The notes under the pieces are model-generated. The model saw nothing but the letters and a program-made list of their open reading frames with translations, was not told the DNA's origin and did not search any database. A stretch of DNA of 64,000 nucleotides, taken from Undaria pinnatifida. Lineage: Eukaryota > Sar > Phaeophyceae > Laminariales > Alariaceae. Below, piece after piece: positions 1-11,500 of the stretch (its first letter is position 1; every line of letters begins with the position of its first letter). The position numbers and the translations under genes were made by a program. The stretch is from contig JABAKD010000019.1 in NCBI GenBank assembly GCA_012845835.1, forward strand, positions 14,247,420 through 14,311,419, written 5' to 3'.

Positions 1-1185
1 AGAAGCGTCACTGGGACATGCATGCAGAGCAACCACTCTGCACAACTGGGGTACATACTGCTGGTGCTGGTCGGATTGAACACAACGCAGCCGTACATTG
101 AACCACTCACATCAGCAAGATACTTCACAGGATATTGGTAGCGCCAAGATGACTAGACGAACTGCAGGCTGTGCGCCCTGTGCACGTGTCTGGTGCACCG
201 GGTGCAGGGTGCTCGTGGGTGCAGCTGTGGGTGAACGAGGTATAGGACCAATCCCTCACACAAAAACGCTTTTCAAGATTCTGGAACTCCCCGATTAGAC
301 TATCCGATTACGTACGTTGCAGGTTACTGTCCTTGGTTACCGATTACTCACTACCTGGCAAACGATTATCGGGCGTCAGGCGTCAGGCGTCAGGCGTCAG
401 GCGTCAGGCATCAGGTGCTGCAGCTGTGATATTCATCTCCCCATCGTATCGCTATCTGCCCCCGCAGGGGTTCTGTTTTTGGTGAGTGGCTAGCTGTGGA
501 GCATTGGTCTTGCAGCGAGAATAGCCTTAGCTGCGCACGAATACTGCCGCACACCTCGAGCTATGTTCGATAACACGCAAATACTGCCTCACCTCGCTAG
601 TACAAGCGTTGAGGGAGACCTGCTGTTAACTGGGACAGCAAATCCAAACCCAATGCGCCGGCCATTCAATGGGGCTGGCCTTTGCTGATACTGCACGCTT
701 TCCTTGTTACCATGCTGGACTCCCTTTTTTTAATTTGTACCAGGTATCAACAACCAAATCGTAGTAGATGTATTTCTCAAACACCATACGAGTATAGTAC
801 AAGTAGTGCAAATGACACTAGGATAGCACAAGCACGCCCAATGAGTTTGACGTATCACGCGGCGTGCAAAGTTGAGTTTCAACCACCCACCGGTCGTACT
901 CGCAGCTGACGTTTTTCATTTTTTTCCCCCTAAAATTGGTTGTACATCATGACATGCTGCCGTCGACCCTTGAAATCGTAGCACAGCTCTCAGTCGTCGC
1001 AGATCTGGATTGTTATCATTTTTTGACACCAAGGTTCTCCGTTCGGGATGGGGTTGATTCGATATCCCGGGGGCATCGCAAGTCCAAAAGGGGGAACACG
1101 TTCCAATTGTATGGGCCATGGTAGAGGGCAAGAGCTACACAACAGCAGTGCTGCTTGAGCTGCTGCTGTACGGTTAGTACATGCT
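1..1185. other. No gene recognised
   Basis: Only short reading frames with no recognisable domain are present on either strand. The one clear structure is a heptanucleotide microsatellite near position 372, listed separately. Confidence 0.5.
372..413. repeat. GCGTCAG heptanucleotide microsatellite
   Basis: About six consecutive copies of GCGTCAG, the last altered to GCATCAG. This is a simple tandem repeat with no visible coding role. Confidence 0.9.
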
Positions 1186-1186
1186 T

Positions 1187-1506
1187 CATACACCCGCAAC
1201 GATGAAACATGGTTGACTGCTGTTGCATTGGAGGTTAATGTCGTCGTGGTTCGATCTCCTGATGCTGTGCACCAGCCACAAACACATACACCGTGACTAC
1301 TGGCACAAAGGCGAGAGCTTGGAGCACCGCTGCCAATGTATCGCTGCTTCAGTACTGCTGTACACCTGGTTTTATAGCTGCGAGGTTGAGCGGCTGCTTT
1401 CGCAAAAACAAACCCTGCTCTTCTTGATCGTTTTGTGTGCAGATGACAGCGCACACTCCACGTGAAGAAGCACACATACACACACAGAAGAACCGTCCGC
1501 TGCTGG
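1187..1506 (+). repeat. Dispersed 300-bp repeat, copy 1
   Basis: This is the first of three copies of one unit. All copies share the ordered segments 'acgttaatgt tgtcgtggtt', 'ctactggca', 'cttgatcgt ttgtgtgc' and an end reading 'accgtccgctgctgg'. Copy 2 follows directly in the same orientation and copy 3 is inverted about 1.5 kb downstream. Apparent reading frames inside the copies are not conserved between them, so it is treated as non-coding. The element class is unknown. Confidence 0.75.
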
Positions 1507-1526
1507 ACGCTTTTTATTCCGGGGTA

Positions 1527-1833
1527 CCTGGTATGAGGTCCGACGATGTGTGTTGGATGGCTGCATTGGACGCGTTAATGTTGTCGTGGTTCGATCTCGT
1601 GCTTCTCTGTACCAGCCACACACACTGTAGCTACTGGCACTCAGGCGAGAGTTGGGAGCACGGCTGCCGTCGTACCGCTGCTGCTTTTGTGGCTGCAAGG
1701 CTGAGCGGCTGCTTTTACCGAAAAACACAACATAACCCATCCCTCTTCTTGATCGTCTTGTGTGCCTGTGAAAGCACAATCCCACGTACGGAAGCATACA
1801 CACATACACAGAAGCACCGTCCGTGGCTGCCAC
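1527..1833 (+). repeat. Dispersed 300-bp repeat, copy 2
   Basis: Direct repeat of copy 1, starting at 'tacctggtatgagg' and ending at 'ccgtccgtggctgcc'. It shares both its start and its end with the inverted copy at 3313-3643, which fixes the unit boundaries better than copy 1 does. Confidence 0.75.
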
Positions 1834-2339
1834 TACAGAGTACTGCTGCTACATAGCTGACGGCAGACGAGGTAAAATTAGTTGGGCTGACGTTGGACAG
1901 GGGAACAAAAAAAAACTTGTGAGAGGGGAGCGGGCTTTTTAGAACTGCTGAAAATTATGGTGTTTTCCATGCACACCCGTGCCAAAACGTTCGAGTTTAG
2001 CCAAGTTGCATGCTTAGAGCATTGCCACGGAGCCCGGGTGGGATCCAGGCATGCTTCGTAACGTACGGACGACCCCCTCGCTTGTCCGACAGCCAAAGGA
2101 CGAGAGAAAGCCCTCGGCTACCATACAACAACATGCCAAAAACAAATAGGATGCATGTTCTAGATAGGCGTATCTTTGTATTTTTTTGTCGATGCCATGT
2201 AAAATTGTTGGTTGGCATGAGGACCGTGACAGACGCCTAATTGGTCACGCTTCTGACTGCAGTAGGCTGGTGCGTTGGGAGTTACTGTGTTGAACTTGTC
2301 AGGTACACCCCTCCTTGAATTTATCGCATGGCTTATTTT

Positions 2340-2684
2340 CCTTTATACTCATCCCTTCTTTTACCTTCGCACTTCTTCGTTCTCCTTCTTCCACTCTAGA
2401 CGTAACTCCGATCCAGGATCACTTAGCAGGTTTTCTTCCCCCTTCCCACTGCGGCACGCGCCTTCGTTTTCATAGAGAGAAAGCTCCAGCTATTTCTCCC
2501 CGCTTCGACTCGCATCGAATTGCGCCTACCCGCGCTGCTAGGCGCTCTCAACCGGTGGTTTTTATTTGTTTTGTTTTTGTTTTTACCAATGTACTCAAAA
2601 GTTCGACCCCCGTGGGGTTCTAGTCATACAAGCAAGTTTAGTGGCGTCCGAGGGTAACAACTAGACCACTGGGGCGACCGGCTA
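2340..2684 (-). mobile_element. tRNA-derived SINE (SINE-A), diverged copy
   Basis: Read on the minus strand, the element begins with a tRNA-like head (AGCCGGTCGCCCC, then a box-A-like TGGTCTAGT and a box-B-like GGTCGAAC). It continues into a body that matches the copies at 46103-46431 and 52469-52717, including 'cgaattg.gcctac..gcgctg' and 'ccccttcccact.cggtac'. SINEs with RNA polymerase III promoters copied from a tRNA are mobilised by LINE enzymes. This copy is the most diverged of the five found and has no poly(A) tail. Confidence 0.6.
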
Positions 2685-3312
2685 CAGTAGTAAGTAGTAC
2701 TTCAGTCCTGGGATGGTTGTCATTCATCGACGCGCGTCAGCCAAGAATTTCGCGTTTGATTTGCTGTTGTTGTGTTGATGGGTGGAAATATAACTTTTTG
2801 GTGTGAAAACACAGACAACTACTGGCTTGTGCGAATAACATCCACCTGCTGCTAGGTAGGTTGTGTTGGATGCAGAAGGATGTTAATTTCATTTTAATGC
2901 CAAGAGCACGCACATATATGTCTGAGTAAAAAATGCACTTTTTTTCTTGCTGTTCTCCGGCGACCGAGGCTTTTTTCGCGCTTTTGGCTACTGGGTAAGC
3001 AAGGCGCTCATCGTTGCATTACGACTCTTGTCTCGATCACGGCCGAGCTCCGTGGCGAGCTCCGTGGCGGTGCTCTTAGCATCCAACGTCGCTGAGCTGG
3101 CTCTTTTTTTCAAGGGGCTGGGTTGCACCACCCTGCTCAAGTCAAGTAGATGCGTAGAAAACCCAACATCTTGTTTTGAATAGCCCGCTGCCCTCTCGGA
3201 ATTTTGTATTCGCCCCGCGTTCCCGCCCACGATGCAACATCACCAGCCCAGTTGTTTCACCCTCTCTGCGACGTAGCAGCAGCAAAAGCAGCAACACTCC
3301 CTTTTGGCATCC

Positions 3313-3643
3313 ACGGACGATGCTTCTGTGAGTATGCGTGTGCGCTTCTGTGTATGTCTTGGTTAGGTGTCGGCTGTAATAGGCACACAAAACGATCAAG
3401 AAAATGGTCGGTTGTTTTAGCAAATGCAGGCACTCAGCTCAGCGGCCACAAACGCAGTATATAGCAGAACATCAGCGGTATAGTGGCAGCGGTACGCCGG
3501 CAGCCACGCTCCAAGCTCTCACCTTTGTGCCAGTAGTCATGGTGTGTGGTGCGTCTGGTGCACGGCTTCAAATGGTCGAACGACGGCAACATTAACGTCC
3601 GACCCAACAGTCGAAAACACATCGATAGGCCTCATACCAGGTA
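3313..3643 (-). repeat. Dispersed 300-bp repeat, copy 3 (inverted)
   Basis: The reverse complement of this stretch aligns end to end with 1527-1833, from 'tacctggtatgagg' to 'cgtccgtggatgcc'. It is the inverted partner of the two direct copies upstream. Confidence 0.75.
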
Positions 3644-3649
3644 CGCGAA

Positions 3650-6350
3650 GCACACAGAAGCAGCAAGATCAGTACTGTAGCTCAAACTTGTATGTGTCAT
3701 TGGAACTCCTGTTTTTCCAATTTTCGAATTGCGATGCCCCCAGGATATTGTGTCAATGCGATCCCGCAGGGAAACTTGGTGTACATATCATACAAGGTCA
3801 CGGCTTAAGAGTCGGGTATTTCTGTCAGGTGCTGCGCCGATGAGCTTCAACCCTTGTCGCTATACCTGGTGCCGGGGGGGGGCTCCTGCCTCTGTCATTG
3901 TTTCTCCATGGTTGGCTCACGTACGTACCGTTTCCCTCAACCCTATCACTCAAAGCAACATCTCCATGGAAACCCAGTCTGCCCCGCGACGCGAGAGAAA
4001 GACGTCGTGTGATCGGGAGCTAACGAAGCCCGCAAGAGCTCAAGACACTCAGCCTCTCGAGCTCTGTCCTATTGACACAGACCTTCTAATTGATCTGTCA
4101 GATGCACCCTGTGATTCATGCGGCGCGGGGAATCTTGTGAACGTATTGCTGGTGCAGGAAGTGGCAGAGTAACGTATTCATGGGCTCCGCAGCGAGAGGC
4201 ATTTGCGGTAAGTAGGCACATACCGCAACAATCCTCAACGCGCTCGGCAAAGCTTGTCACGGGAGTGATAAAACATCGGGGCACTTTTTATAGTACAGGC
4301 CTTGACACATCCCGTCGGTGTTGAGATCGATTCTAGATTCGTGCAGGACTGTCACAAAATGCATTAAACTTTATGCGCACACCGTCGTCGGTCGCAAACA
4401 GAGCCCAGACCCTTCAATGAACTTCTCGCATGATTCGTAAAATACTCCTTTTTTCTGTTCATGCCCTACGCATCTCGGTATCTGACCGCTATAAAGAGGC
4501 CTAAAGCAAGCCTAACGTCGCTCTGCGTTATTAATCATCATCACAGAAAAGGAACAGCTGTTTCCTCTGCAATCTGCCAAGCAATTGAAATTCGCTGCTC
4601 CGTCTGCGTCTGATAGGAAAACTTTGAGGTTCGGCGGCTCATGTCGAGTCTCTCAGCTCGTGCTGGCCATATCGTACCACATACAAGTGTTCGTACCATA
4701 TACAAGGGCTCCGCATGGTGCCGGCAACAAAACCACCTCGTTCTCGGTCAACGACACCCCATTTCTTGGTAGGTTTCTTCTTATTGATGGGTCATTGGGG
4801 GCATTTTGGGACGTTCAAGTGAAAATAAACTAGCTTTTATCTGTGCAAAATAACTAGGGGAGAGCCACAGGGGTGTTTTTTCAAGCCTCTAAAGTTGCCC
4901 GTATATCGTCTGTTTTTTTTCAAGTTTTCGAAATTTTTCTGATTTTTCGTTTCCCTAAAATATAACATTGAAACAAGGTACCCCCTTTTCCTTACTCATC
5001 ATGCAGCCGGGGCAGAATTTTCGGGCGAACATATAGTTATGACAGGCGAGGCTTCTCGGCTGGGGTATCGCCCCGCACCGTGGGAATACCTGCTGTGTGT
5101 CTACGATGTCGTTCGTTGCCTACCTGTATAGGTCGTGGACTTGTTTGTCGCGATGCACTTTCGGTCTTCTCAAGTACGTGTTGGTGTGTAAAGGCAGACA
5201 TGGGCCTCAGAAAATTGAACGTATCTTAGCGTGTGTCATCGTTTTGGCTTTATTCGCGCGTGCGTTGGCTTTGCCACCGCTCGGAGTGTGATTCGGCTTT
5301 TGCTGAGGTCGGTGTGTTCGATATTGTGGTACGCACGTAGCGAAGGCGTCCGAAGTGCCACAATTGCCAAACCTGCACCCGGTTGCCATGCCGTTTTGTT
5401 ACTAGTTTAAATTTGTGATTTGGCAGGACTGACGGAATGTATGGTGCAGGCCATCTTCCTTACCTGTGGCACCTCATTCATGTTTAACGAATTGCAATGG
5501 GAAGATTTTATGGCTGTCCCGAGAGAGCCAGTGTTGTGTCTAGCTTGCACTACTTCTGGTACATGAAAGTAATGATGCGCCAGAAACATTCTGTATTTAG
5601 TCGGATTATTCCGGCTCTATCCAACACTGTCTTCTTGAAGGCATACGGTGTTTGGTGCATGCACGCAATAATGAATTCAATAAGCTAGCATAATGTTTTG
5701 CGACGCACCTTCTCCCTGGCAAATTTTATGCAGGATCAATGAAATACACGCGATCTGCTTCCACCTCTGGCGTATAGTGTAATCTGTTAGTGGCGCTGCG
5801 CTGCTGCACACACCACCTAAAAAGTCAGGCCTCCGCACCCGTGCCAATGAGGATTGACGCTGTACGCCATGTGGACTAGTCTCAGGTCTCACGGTCCCTC
5901 CTCGACCGTTTCGTTATTAGGTAACAAAACCGTTTGTGCCAAACCGACGAATAAACAAACTGGCACCCCGCCTTTCTAGGTTTGACTCGCTGAAGGGGTT
6001 GGTTAGCGCACTCCTGACCATTTTCGAGTTTCCTGCCCCGGTAAGCCCTAGGCGTCAACCGACCCACACCGTCGCGTGTATCGAGGCACTGGCGGCGGCT
6101 GTTGGTGGGCAACAGAGTTTATGCAGCGAAGCCATAGCGCGTAGTTTCAATTGTTTGAGGGGAAGGCAACGTGGATACTGTCTAAAAGTTTGTCCATTCT
6201 CCGTTTCTATACCTCGGCGTATTTGTACCTGCAGCAGTGGTGTTGACGTCTTTCCCCCGACCCCCTCTCGTCCCGCCCTGCCAGATACCTCCGCTATCCA
6301 ACCCTCCAGTTTGGGTGGGACGTTGTTCAAACCAATTTCGCACCACACGG
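3650..6350. other. No gene recognised (2.7 kb)
   Basis: The longest open frame is 3729-4172 (+, 147 codons). Its last 60 residues are moderately acidic, but it matches no family known to me. Other frames are under 100 codons and overlap on both strands. An exon of an unrecognised gene cannot be excluded. Confidence 0.4.
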
Positions 6351-6356
6351 GCGGCC

Positions 6357-6526
6357 TGCCGTTTCGAGAGCACCGAGACGGCGGTGTCTGACAAGGCGCA
6401 CGCAGAGGACGGTATGGTGAACGTTGGCAATAACGAGTGCAATATTTTTTACTGCTTCAGGGCTTCGTACTTCACTGTTGTTAGTAGCGAAACGCTGGTG
6501 TATTGCTGGAACACGCGGAGGCCGGC
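6357..6526 (+). pseudogene. Two decayed EsV-1-7 repeats upstream of the intact array
   Basis: One forward frame reads a repeat-like segment (CRFESTETAVSD..AHAEDGMVNV). The cysteine-bearing YC of the motif has become SD. It runs into a second repeat that keeps the full C-X4-C-X16-C pattern (NECNIFYC ... TLVYC). In the C-X2-H linker near 6505-6513, one base is missing relative to all the other repeats, so the histidine and everything downstream lie in the next frame. The downstream frame has an in-frame stop at 6485-6487. These two repeats therefore cannot be translated with the main array without frameshifting, a splice or a sequence correction. Confidence 0.7.
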
Positions 6527-7927
6527 ATGGTCATGGTTAGCATGATTTGCGCTCACGACCCCTGCACGAACGCATCACGGTACAATGCCACCGGTAGCAA
6601 AACGGCTCTGTATTGCAAGCGACACGCTGAGGACGGCATGGTCAATGTCCGTCACAGGCATTGCTTGCACGATTCCTGCTCGACGAGTCCTTCATTCAAC
6701 GTCGACGGTGAAAAGACGGCGTTGTACTGCAAGCGGCATGCTGGGGAGGGCATGGTCAACGTCAGAAGCAAGAAATGCTTGCATGACACCTGCACTAAGA
6801 TCCCTTGCCTCGGCGTGGAGGGCAGCAAGACACCGGTGTACTGCAAACAACACGCCCGCGATGGCATGGTTGATGTGTACAACAGGCGTTGCTGTCATGA
6901 AGCCTGCAATAAAAGCCCGTCGTTTAACGTCGGGGGTTCGAAGATGGCCTTGTATTGCAGGCAGCATGCCAAGGAGGGCATGGTTAACGTGCACAACAAG
7001 CGTTGCTGTCATGGCACCTGCAGAATGTTTCCTTCGTTCAATGTGGAGGGAAGCAAGACGGCGCTGTACTGCAGGATACACGCTGACGACGACATGGTCG
7101 ATGTGATGAACAAACGATGCCGTCGCGATAACTGCACAAATCGCTCCTCGTTCAGTATCGCGGGTAGCAAAACGGCGATGTACTGCAGGGAGCACGCTGG
7201 CGACGGCATGGTCGATGTGGGTAACAATCGATGCCGTCATGGCACATGCGAAAACCGCGCTTCATTCAATGTGGAGGGTAGCAAAACAGCATTGTACTGC
7301 AGACAACACGCAGACGACGGCATGGTCGCTTTGTTCAACAAACGTTGCCGTCGTGACACCTGCACCAAGACCCCTACGTTTAATGTGGAGGGTAGCACGA
7401 GGCCGCTGTACTGCAGGCAGCACTCTGCCCCCGACATGGTAGATGTGTGTAACATGCGCTGTCGTCACGACTCCTGCAGAAAGAGGCCCTTGTTCAATTT
7501 CAACGGTAGAAAAACGCCATTGTACTGCAGGCAGCACTCTGACGAGGGCATGGTCGATGTGCACAACAAGCGCTGCCGTCATGACACCTGCGACAAGAGC
7601 CCTTCATTTAACGTAGCGGGAAGCAAGATCTCGGTGTACTGCAGGCAGCACGCAGAAGACGGCATGGTAAATGTCCACAACAAGGGCTGCTGCCGGCACG
7701 CCACCTGCGGAAAACGCCCTTCGTTTAATTTCGAAGCTTCCAAGACGCCCGTTTACTGCAAGGAACACGCCCACGACGGCATGATGGATGTTAACAAAAA
7801 GTGTTGCCGTCATGAAACCTGCAGAAAGAGCCCTTCGTTTAATGTCCAGGGTAGCAAGACGGCCGACTACTGCAAGAAACACGCTGCCGACGGCATGGTT
7901 AACATCTACCGCGCACCTAATTATTGA
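6527..7927 (+). CDS. EsV-1-7 domain protein with 12 tandem motifs
   Basis: The 466-residue protein consists almost entirely of twelve consecutive copies of C-X4-C-X16-C-X2-H followed by about 12 residues, with a typical unit ending in HAEDGMVDV.NKRC. All three Cys and the His are present in every unit, so each could bind a metal ion such as zinc (inference). The first cysteine is at codon 8. One linker is a residue longer and another a residue shorter than 38. Family knowledge: EsV-1-7 proteins are abundant in brown algae, and the Ectocarpus member IMMEDIATE UPRIGHT controls early development. The biochemical function of the domain is not settled. The start is the first ATG of the frame, because the longer frame upstream opens only with TTG at 6503 and is closed by a stop at 6485. 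No signal peptide, membrane segment or other domain is visible. The gene ends TGA at 7925 with a short Ala-Pro-Asn-Tyr tail. Confidence 0.88.
   Translation: MVMVSMICAHDPCTNASRYNATGSKTALYCKRHAEDGMVNVRHRHCLHDSCSTSPSFNVDGEKTALYCKRHAGEGMVNVRSKKCLHDTCTKIPCLGVEGSKTPVYCKQHARDGMVDVYNRRCCHEACNKSPSFNVGGSKMALYCRQHAKEGMVNVHNKRCCHGTCRMFPSFNVEGSKTALYCRIHADDDMVDVMNKRCRRDNCTNRSSFSIAGSKTAMYCREHAGDGMVDVGNNRCRHGTCENRASFNVEGSKTALYCRQHADDGMVALFNKRCRRDTCTKTPTFNVEGSTRPLYCRQHSAPDMVDVCNMRCRHDSCRKRPLFNFNGRKTPLYCRQHSDEGMVDVHNKRCRHDTCDKSPSFNVAGSKISVYCRQHAEDGMVNVHNKGCCRHATCGKRPSFNFEASKTPVYCKEHAHDGMMDVNKKCCRHETCRKSPSFNVQGSKTADYCKKHAADGMVNIYRAPNY
6548..7915 (+). repeat. 114-bp coding tandem repeat (12 units)
   Basis: This is the DNA counterpart of the EsV-1-7 motifs. 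Twelve units of about 114 bp are clearly related at nucleotide level, with recurring words such as 'ctgtactgcag', 'ggcatggtcgatgt' and 'aacaagcgttgc'. Unit identity looks higher in the centre than in the flanking decayed copies, which suggests unequal exchange or gene conversion inside the array. Confidence 0.85.
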
Positions 7928-8250
7928 AGGAGGATATTGTGTTTTTTACGCCTTTATAGCTGGAAACCCGTTTTTGCGGATGAAGTATCTTGGATTTAGT
8001 ATTGGGAGGAGTTTTGGGGCTAAGACGGGGTTAATAACTTCATTAAAATGCCGGCAAAGCAATCAGCCGCCCCTTGCAGGGCGACATGGGAGTTGTTGGC
8101 ACAGTCGACGCCGTCTGTATTCGTTAGCTTCTTGCACAATAGATCTGCGCGACGATACTGTTCCGCAGTGGCGACGAAAGGGAACCAGCGCCTCGCCGCA
8201 GACCACGTGGCGCGAGCATGGCAATGTCCGACGTCGACCAAAGCGGTTGA

Positions 8251-8553
8251 TGTCGCGGCACTTCGAAATCGAGGCGTTTCTTTAATGTCGAGATTTCTAT
8301 ACCAGTGTACTCCAGACGGCATGCAGAGGACGGGACTGTCGATTTTCCAGGAGATAGCAAGACGCCGATGTTGTATTCACAACCTACCCTCTTATCTCTG
8401 CGGGCAAGGAGAGGACATTATATTCGACATCCAAACGAGGCGTTTTGCGACTGCCCTAAGCAAATGTGTTGGGAGTGTAGAGGGTCCCTGTCTGACGACT
8501 GCCCACGCTTCCTGCAAGAGCATTGTGTAGGACTGTCGTGTAGTCGATTTTAA
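8251..8553 (+). pseudogene. Degenerate EsV-1-7 repeats downstream of the array
   Basis: Right after a TGA at 8248-8250 the frame reads CRGTSKSRRFFNVE, then VYSRRHAEDGTVDF. This aligns with a whole EsV-1-7 unit in which the second and third cysteines have become serine. A second, fainter unit (GDSKTPMLYSQ) follows and the similarity then fades. With two of four metal ligands lost and no start codon before the first unit, this is best read as a relic of a longer array or of a neighbouring paralogue. Confidence 0.6.
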
Positions 8554-8559
8554 GGAAGG

Positions 8560-11500
8560 ATGCGCAGCGGCGGGGATTGCGGTCAATTTGACATCGTTTG
8601 ACTGGGTAGGAAGTGATGTTTCCGTTGTTTCGGTTGCGGATGCCTCAAAGTTGCCATTGAACGTTTCGCTTGACGAACCAGTTCCGTCTTCTGTGTGTTC
8701 CGGCTCTCCTCATAACTGCGTGTTGGGAAGAACCTTTTGCTGGTAGCAAGGCAGATACTAAACTGTGTGATGCTTGTGGGCCACAATAGGGATTCAGCAC
8801 TACGGTTACGTGTTTGGAGGCGTACGGTAGCGATTGTATGAGCGGTCGTCAAGAATTGGGCCCACTCCTGTGGAAGGCGGCCTTGGCGGTCTCTGTGATG
8901 CCGCTGTCCCCGGCAAACATGCCTTTATCCGTGGAGCGGAACCTTGCTTGCATCGATTCATGGCAACGCAGGCAACGCGACAAGTTCGTATTTGCCTCAA
9001 ACACATATACTGTGTAGAACAAGTCGTCCCCGAATCTATTCACGAATGCTATTTTTTTAAGTGACGACGAGTTTTAGTGCTGTTGTGGAATAACCTAATC
9101 TGGTGGGTGAGGTAGTGTTGTCGTGCAACTGCCATTATTTCGACGACGAAGAAGCACGCTTTTTAGCGGTTCATTTCCTGATGTCGTGTAGCCGAGCTAA
9201 TGTCTCGCTGTTTGATGCAATTTTCGGCCCAGCCGATACGTTGGGTACTTTTCTTGCATCGGCTCGCTTGGACTGAATGAGGCGATACAAGCCAAGCGTT
9301 TCCTCGAACTCAAAACTGCCATCCGCCACATTTTTGCTGTGGCTGGTGGGAGGCGCGATGAAACACGTTGGAGATATATACCGAAACATCCAAAAACATT
9401 CTGTGATTCCTTGAATGAAAGGTACAATGAGTGAAGTGCATCCGCTGCAATCCGCCACCTAAGAGGTTCCTTGGGGGTGAGCAGGAGACACCTGTTGCCG
9501 GGTCGATTTTCGTTTGAGGTGGTGCACCGTCTCCAATCAATTCGTGTCACTCGTACGGGCCATCCACAGGAGTGTACGCCAATCATCCCTCCCGGTTGGG
9601 GCGTACAAGTTTTCATATAGAACGTTTTGTTGAGCGCAGATACATGATGAGCATGAAGTTGGTTCAGGTCAAAATACAGAGGAGAGCCCACCTCGACGGC
9701 AGTTATATTGTCGATATTGCAGGTAGAGTGGTTGGCAGTACCTGGCACAACCGATTAAATGGGCACTGTGTGCCTTGTTATTCGGGAAAATATACTCGGG
9801 AAAATATAGACTTGGCTCTTACCGTTGGATAAGAGACACCTTTGCTGGTGCACCTCCGATTTGGGAAACACGTTTGTTTGCAGTATTTGGCGCAGGAGAG
9901 TTTGCGCACCGGCGAAACCCCATTCTGAGGGAAGGCTGGTTAGATTGGACGTTCGTTACGCATTTTGCACACTTTCATAATGCGCACCAGTTTTGTGATT
10001 GTGGTGGGGTTGATGTCCTTACAATGAGAAACAGTTTCGCCAAAGCCTAGGTTTACATTCGTGGTTTGTTCTCTGATTACTGCTCTTGAAAGCACCTTTT
10101 CGTCCAGGCACTACTACTGCCTGGCGTAGACTGTCGATATACCGTAATATCCCCTGCCACCGATTTGCCTGGCGTAGACTGTCGATATACCGTAATATCC
10201 TCTGCCAAAGCCCCCTGTGGCGAGCTTTTGTTTCTCACTAAAAGGTTGTCGCCGCGGTGAACAAAGAGGTGGGGGTGACTTCGACATCGAAACAAAAATG
10301 CCTTGGGAATAAAACGCCTCTGGGGTTTCTCCAAACAGCAGTGTCATCGACACATCCGCCAAAGACTCGTGCGTACCTCGTTCTTCCGCCGCCGCATACC
10401 TCGCGCTCAAAATCTAGAATTGTCGATTCTAGCCAGCATCTTCGAACAAGCACATAACCAGCAAAGGACGGGCAACACTTCGCGAGATGCTTGCACCCTT
10501 CGTCGAGGGATAGTCGTGATGAAGAGCATGCAGGTTGCCCCTCTTCCACTCAACAAAAACCTCCAAAAGGTGTGCTCCAATCGCCTGTGTAACCTTAGGC
10601 GGCTCGTAAGGGCCACGTCAGGTAGCCGCCAAACGCTTCCGGTGTGAGATTAGAGCGGCTACATTTTACGACGTATCAACGACACAGCAATAGGCCACAA
10701 AAACAGGTGCGCATTGCCCCTTGAGTACAAATCGCAGTGGGGCGGAACCGAACACCGAATATATACTCATTTCACTCCCGGCGTGGCATAGGTTTTTCGT
10801 TCTGTCCCCCGCGTGAAGTCGGTATATTTTGTTAATAAAGCTTTCTCTGGAGGTACGAAAGAGGCATGGGGTATTTCGTCGAAACCAGAGCTCATTTCCT
10901 GAGGATAGCACGACACATTTCGCATTTTTTCGGCCGTTCTATTTGTTTAGTTTGTGGGGGCAGCGACAGATGATGTTCTGGGTAAATGCGAAACACGTGT
11001 ACCTCAGTATGCCGTGCAAGAGCCGTTGAACCGGCCAGGTATACCTTTTTTTGGCTCAAAACATGCAACCCGTACCCTGGGATGACTCCGCGGTGCAACC
11101 ACCCGAATTAGTTGCTGGATTGGTACGAGGAGGTGAGCATGCATGTGGTCAGGTGGGAACATTTTTTCGAGGAATTTGTGGCTTGACGATGTGTCGCTGC
11201 ATGCACTAAAGTATTTAACAGCCACAGTTAAACACACCTGGGGCTGTGTGGACGAAGATACTGCACCAAAAGTTTAACAGCGTAGCGACAGGTACCCCTC
11301 GGTGGACGATGCCTTCATCCGCTTCGTTTGAAAGAGACTCGATGTCACCTGTGACGATAGTCGTTCTTACAACATGCTCCACAAGTGAATCTTTACTGCA
11401 GATCGCTCGTGCTGGCTTCATGTAGTGTTACATTGCTACATTATTCGTTGCAGTCGACGCTAACGAAAGCCGTAACGAGCCTCTGACTGAACCTCTGCAA

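Noticed and set aside
6692-7240. Long minus-strand frames antisense to the EsV-1-7 gene
   Set aside because: Shadow frames created by the 114-bp period (a multiple of three) of the sense array.
9197-9748. 183-codon minus-strand open frame
   Set aside because: Opposed by a plausible plus frame, no domain, no repeat of it elsewhere and no splice or start evidence. It may be chance.
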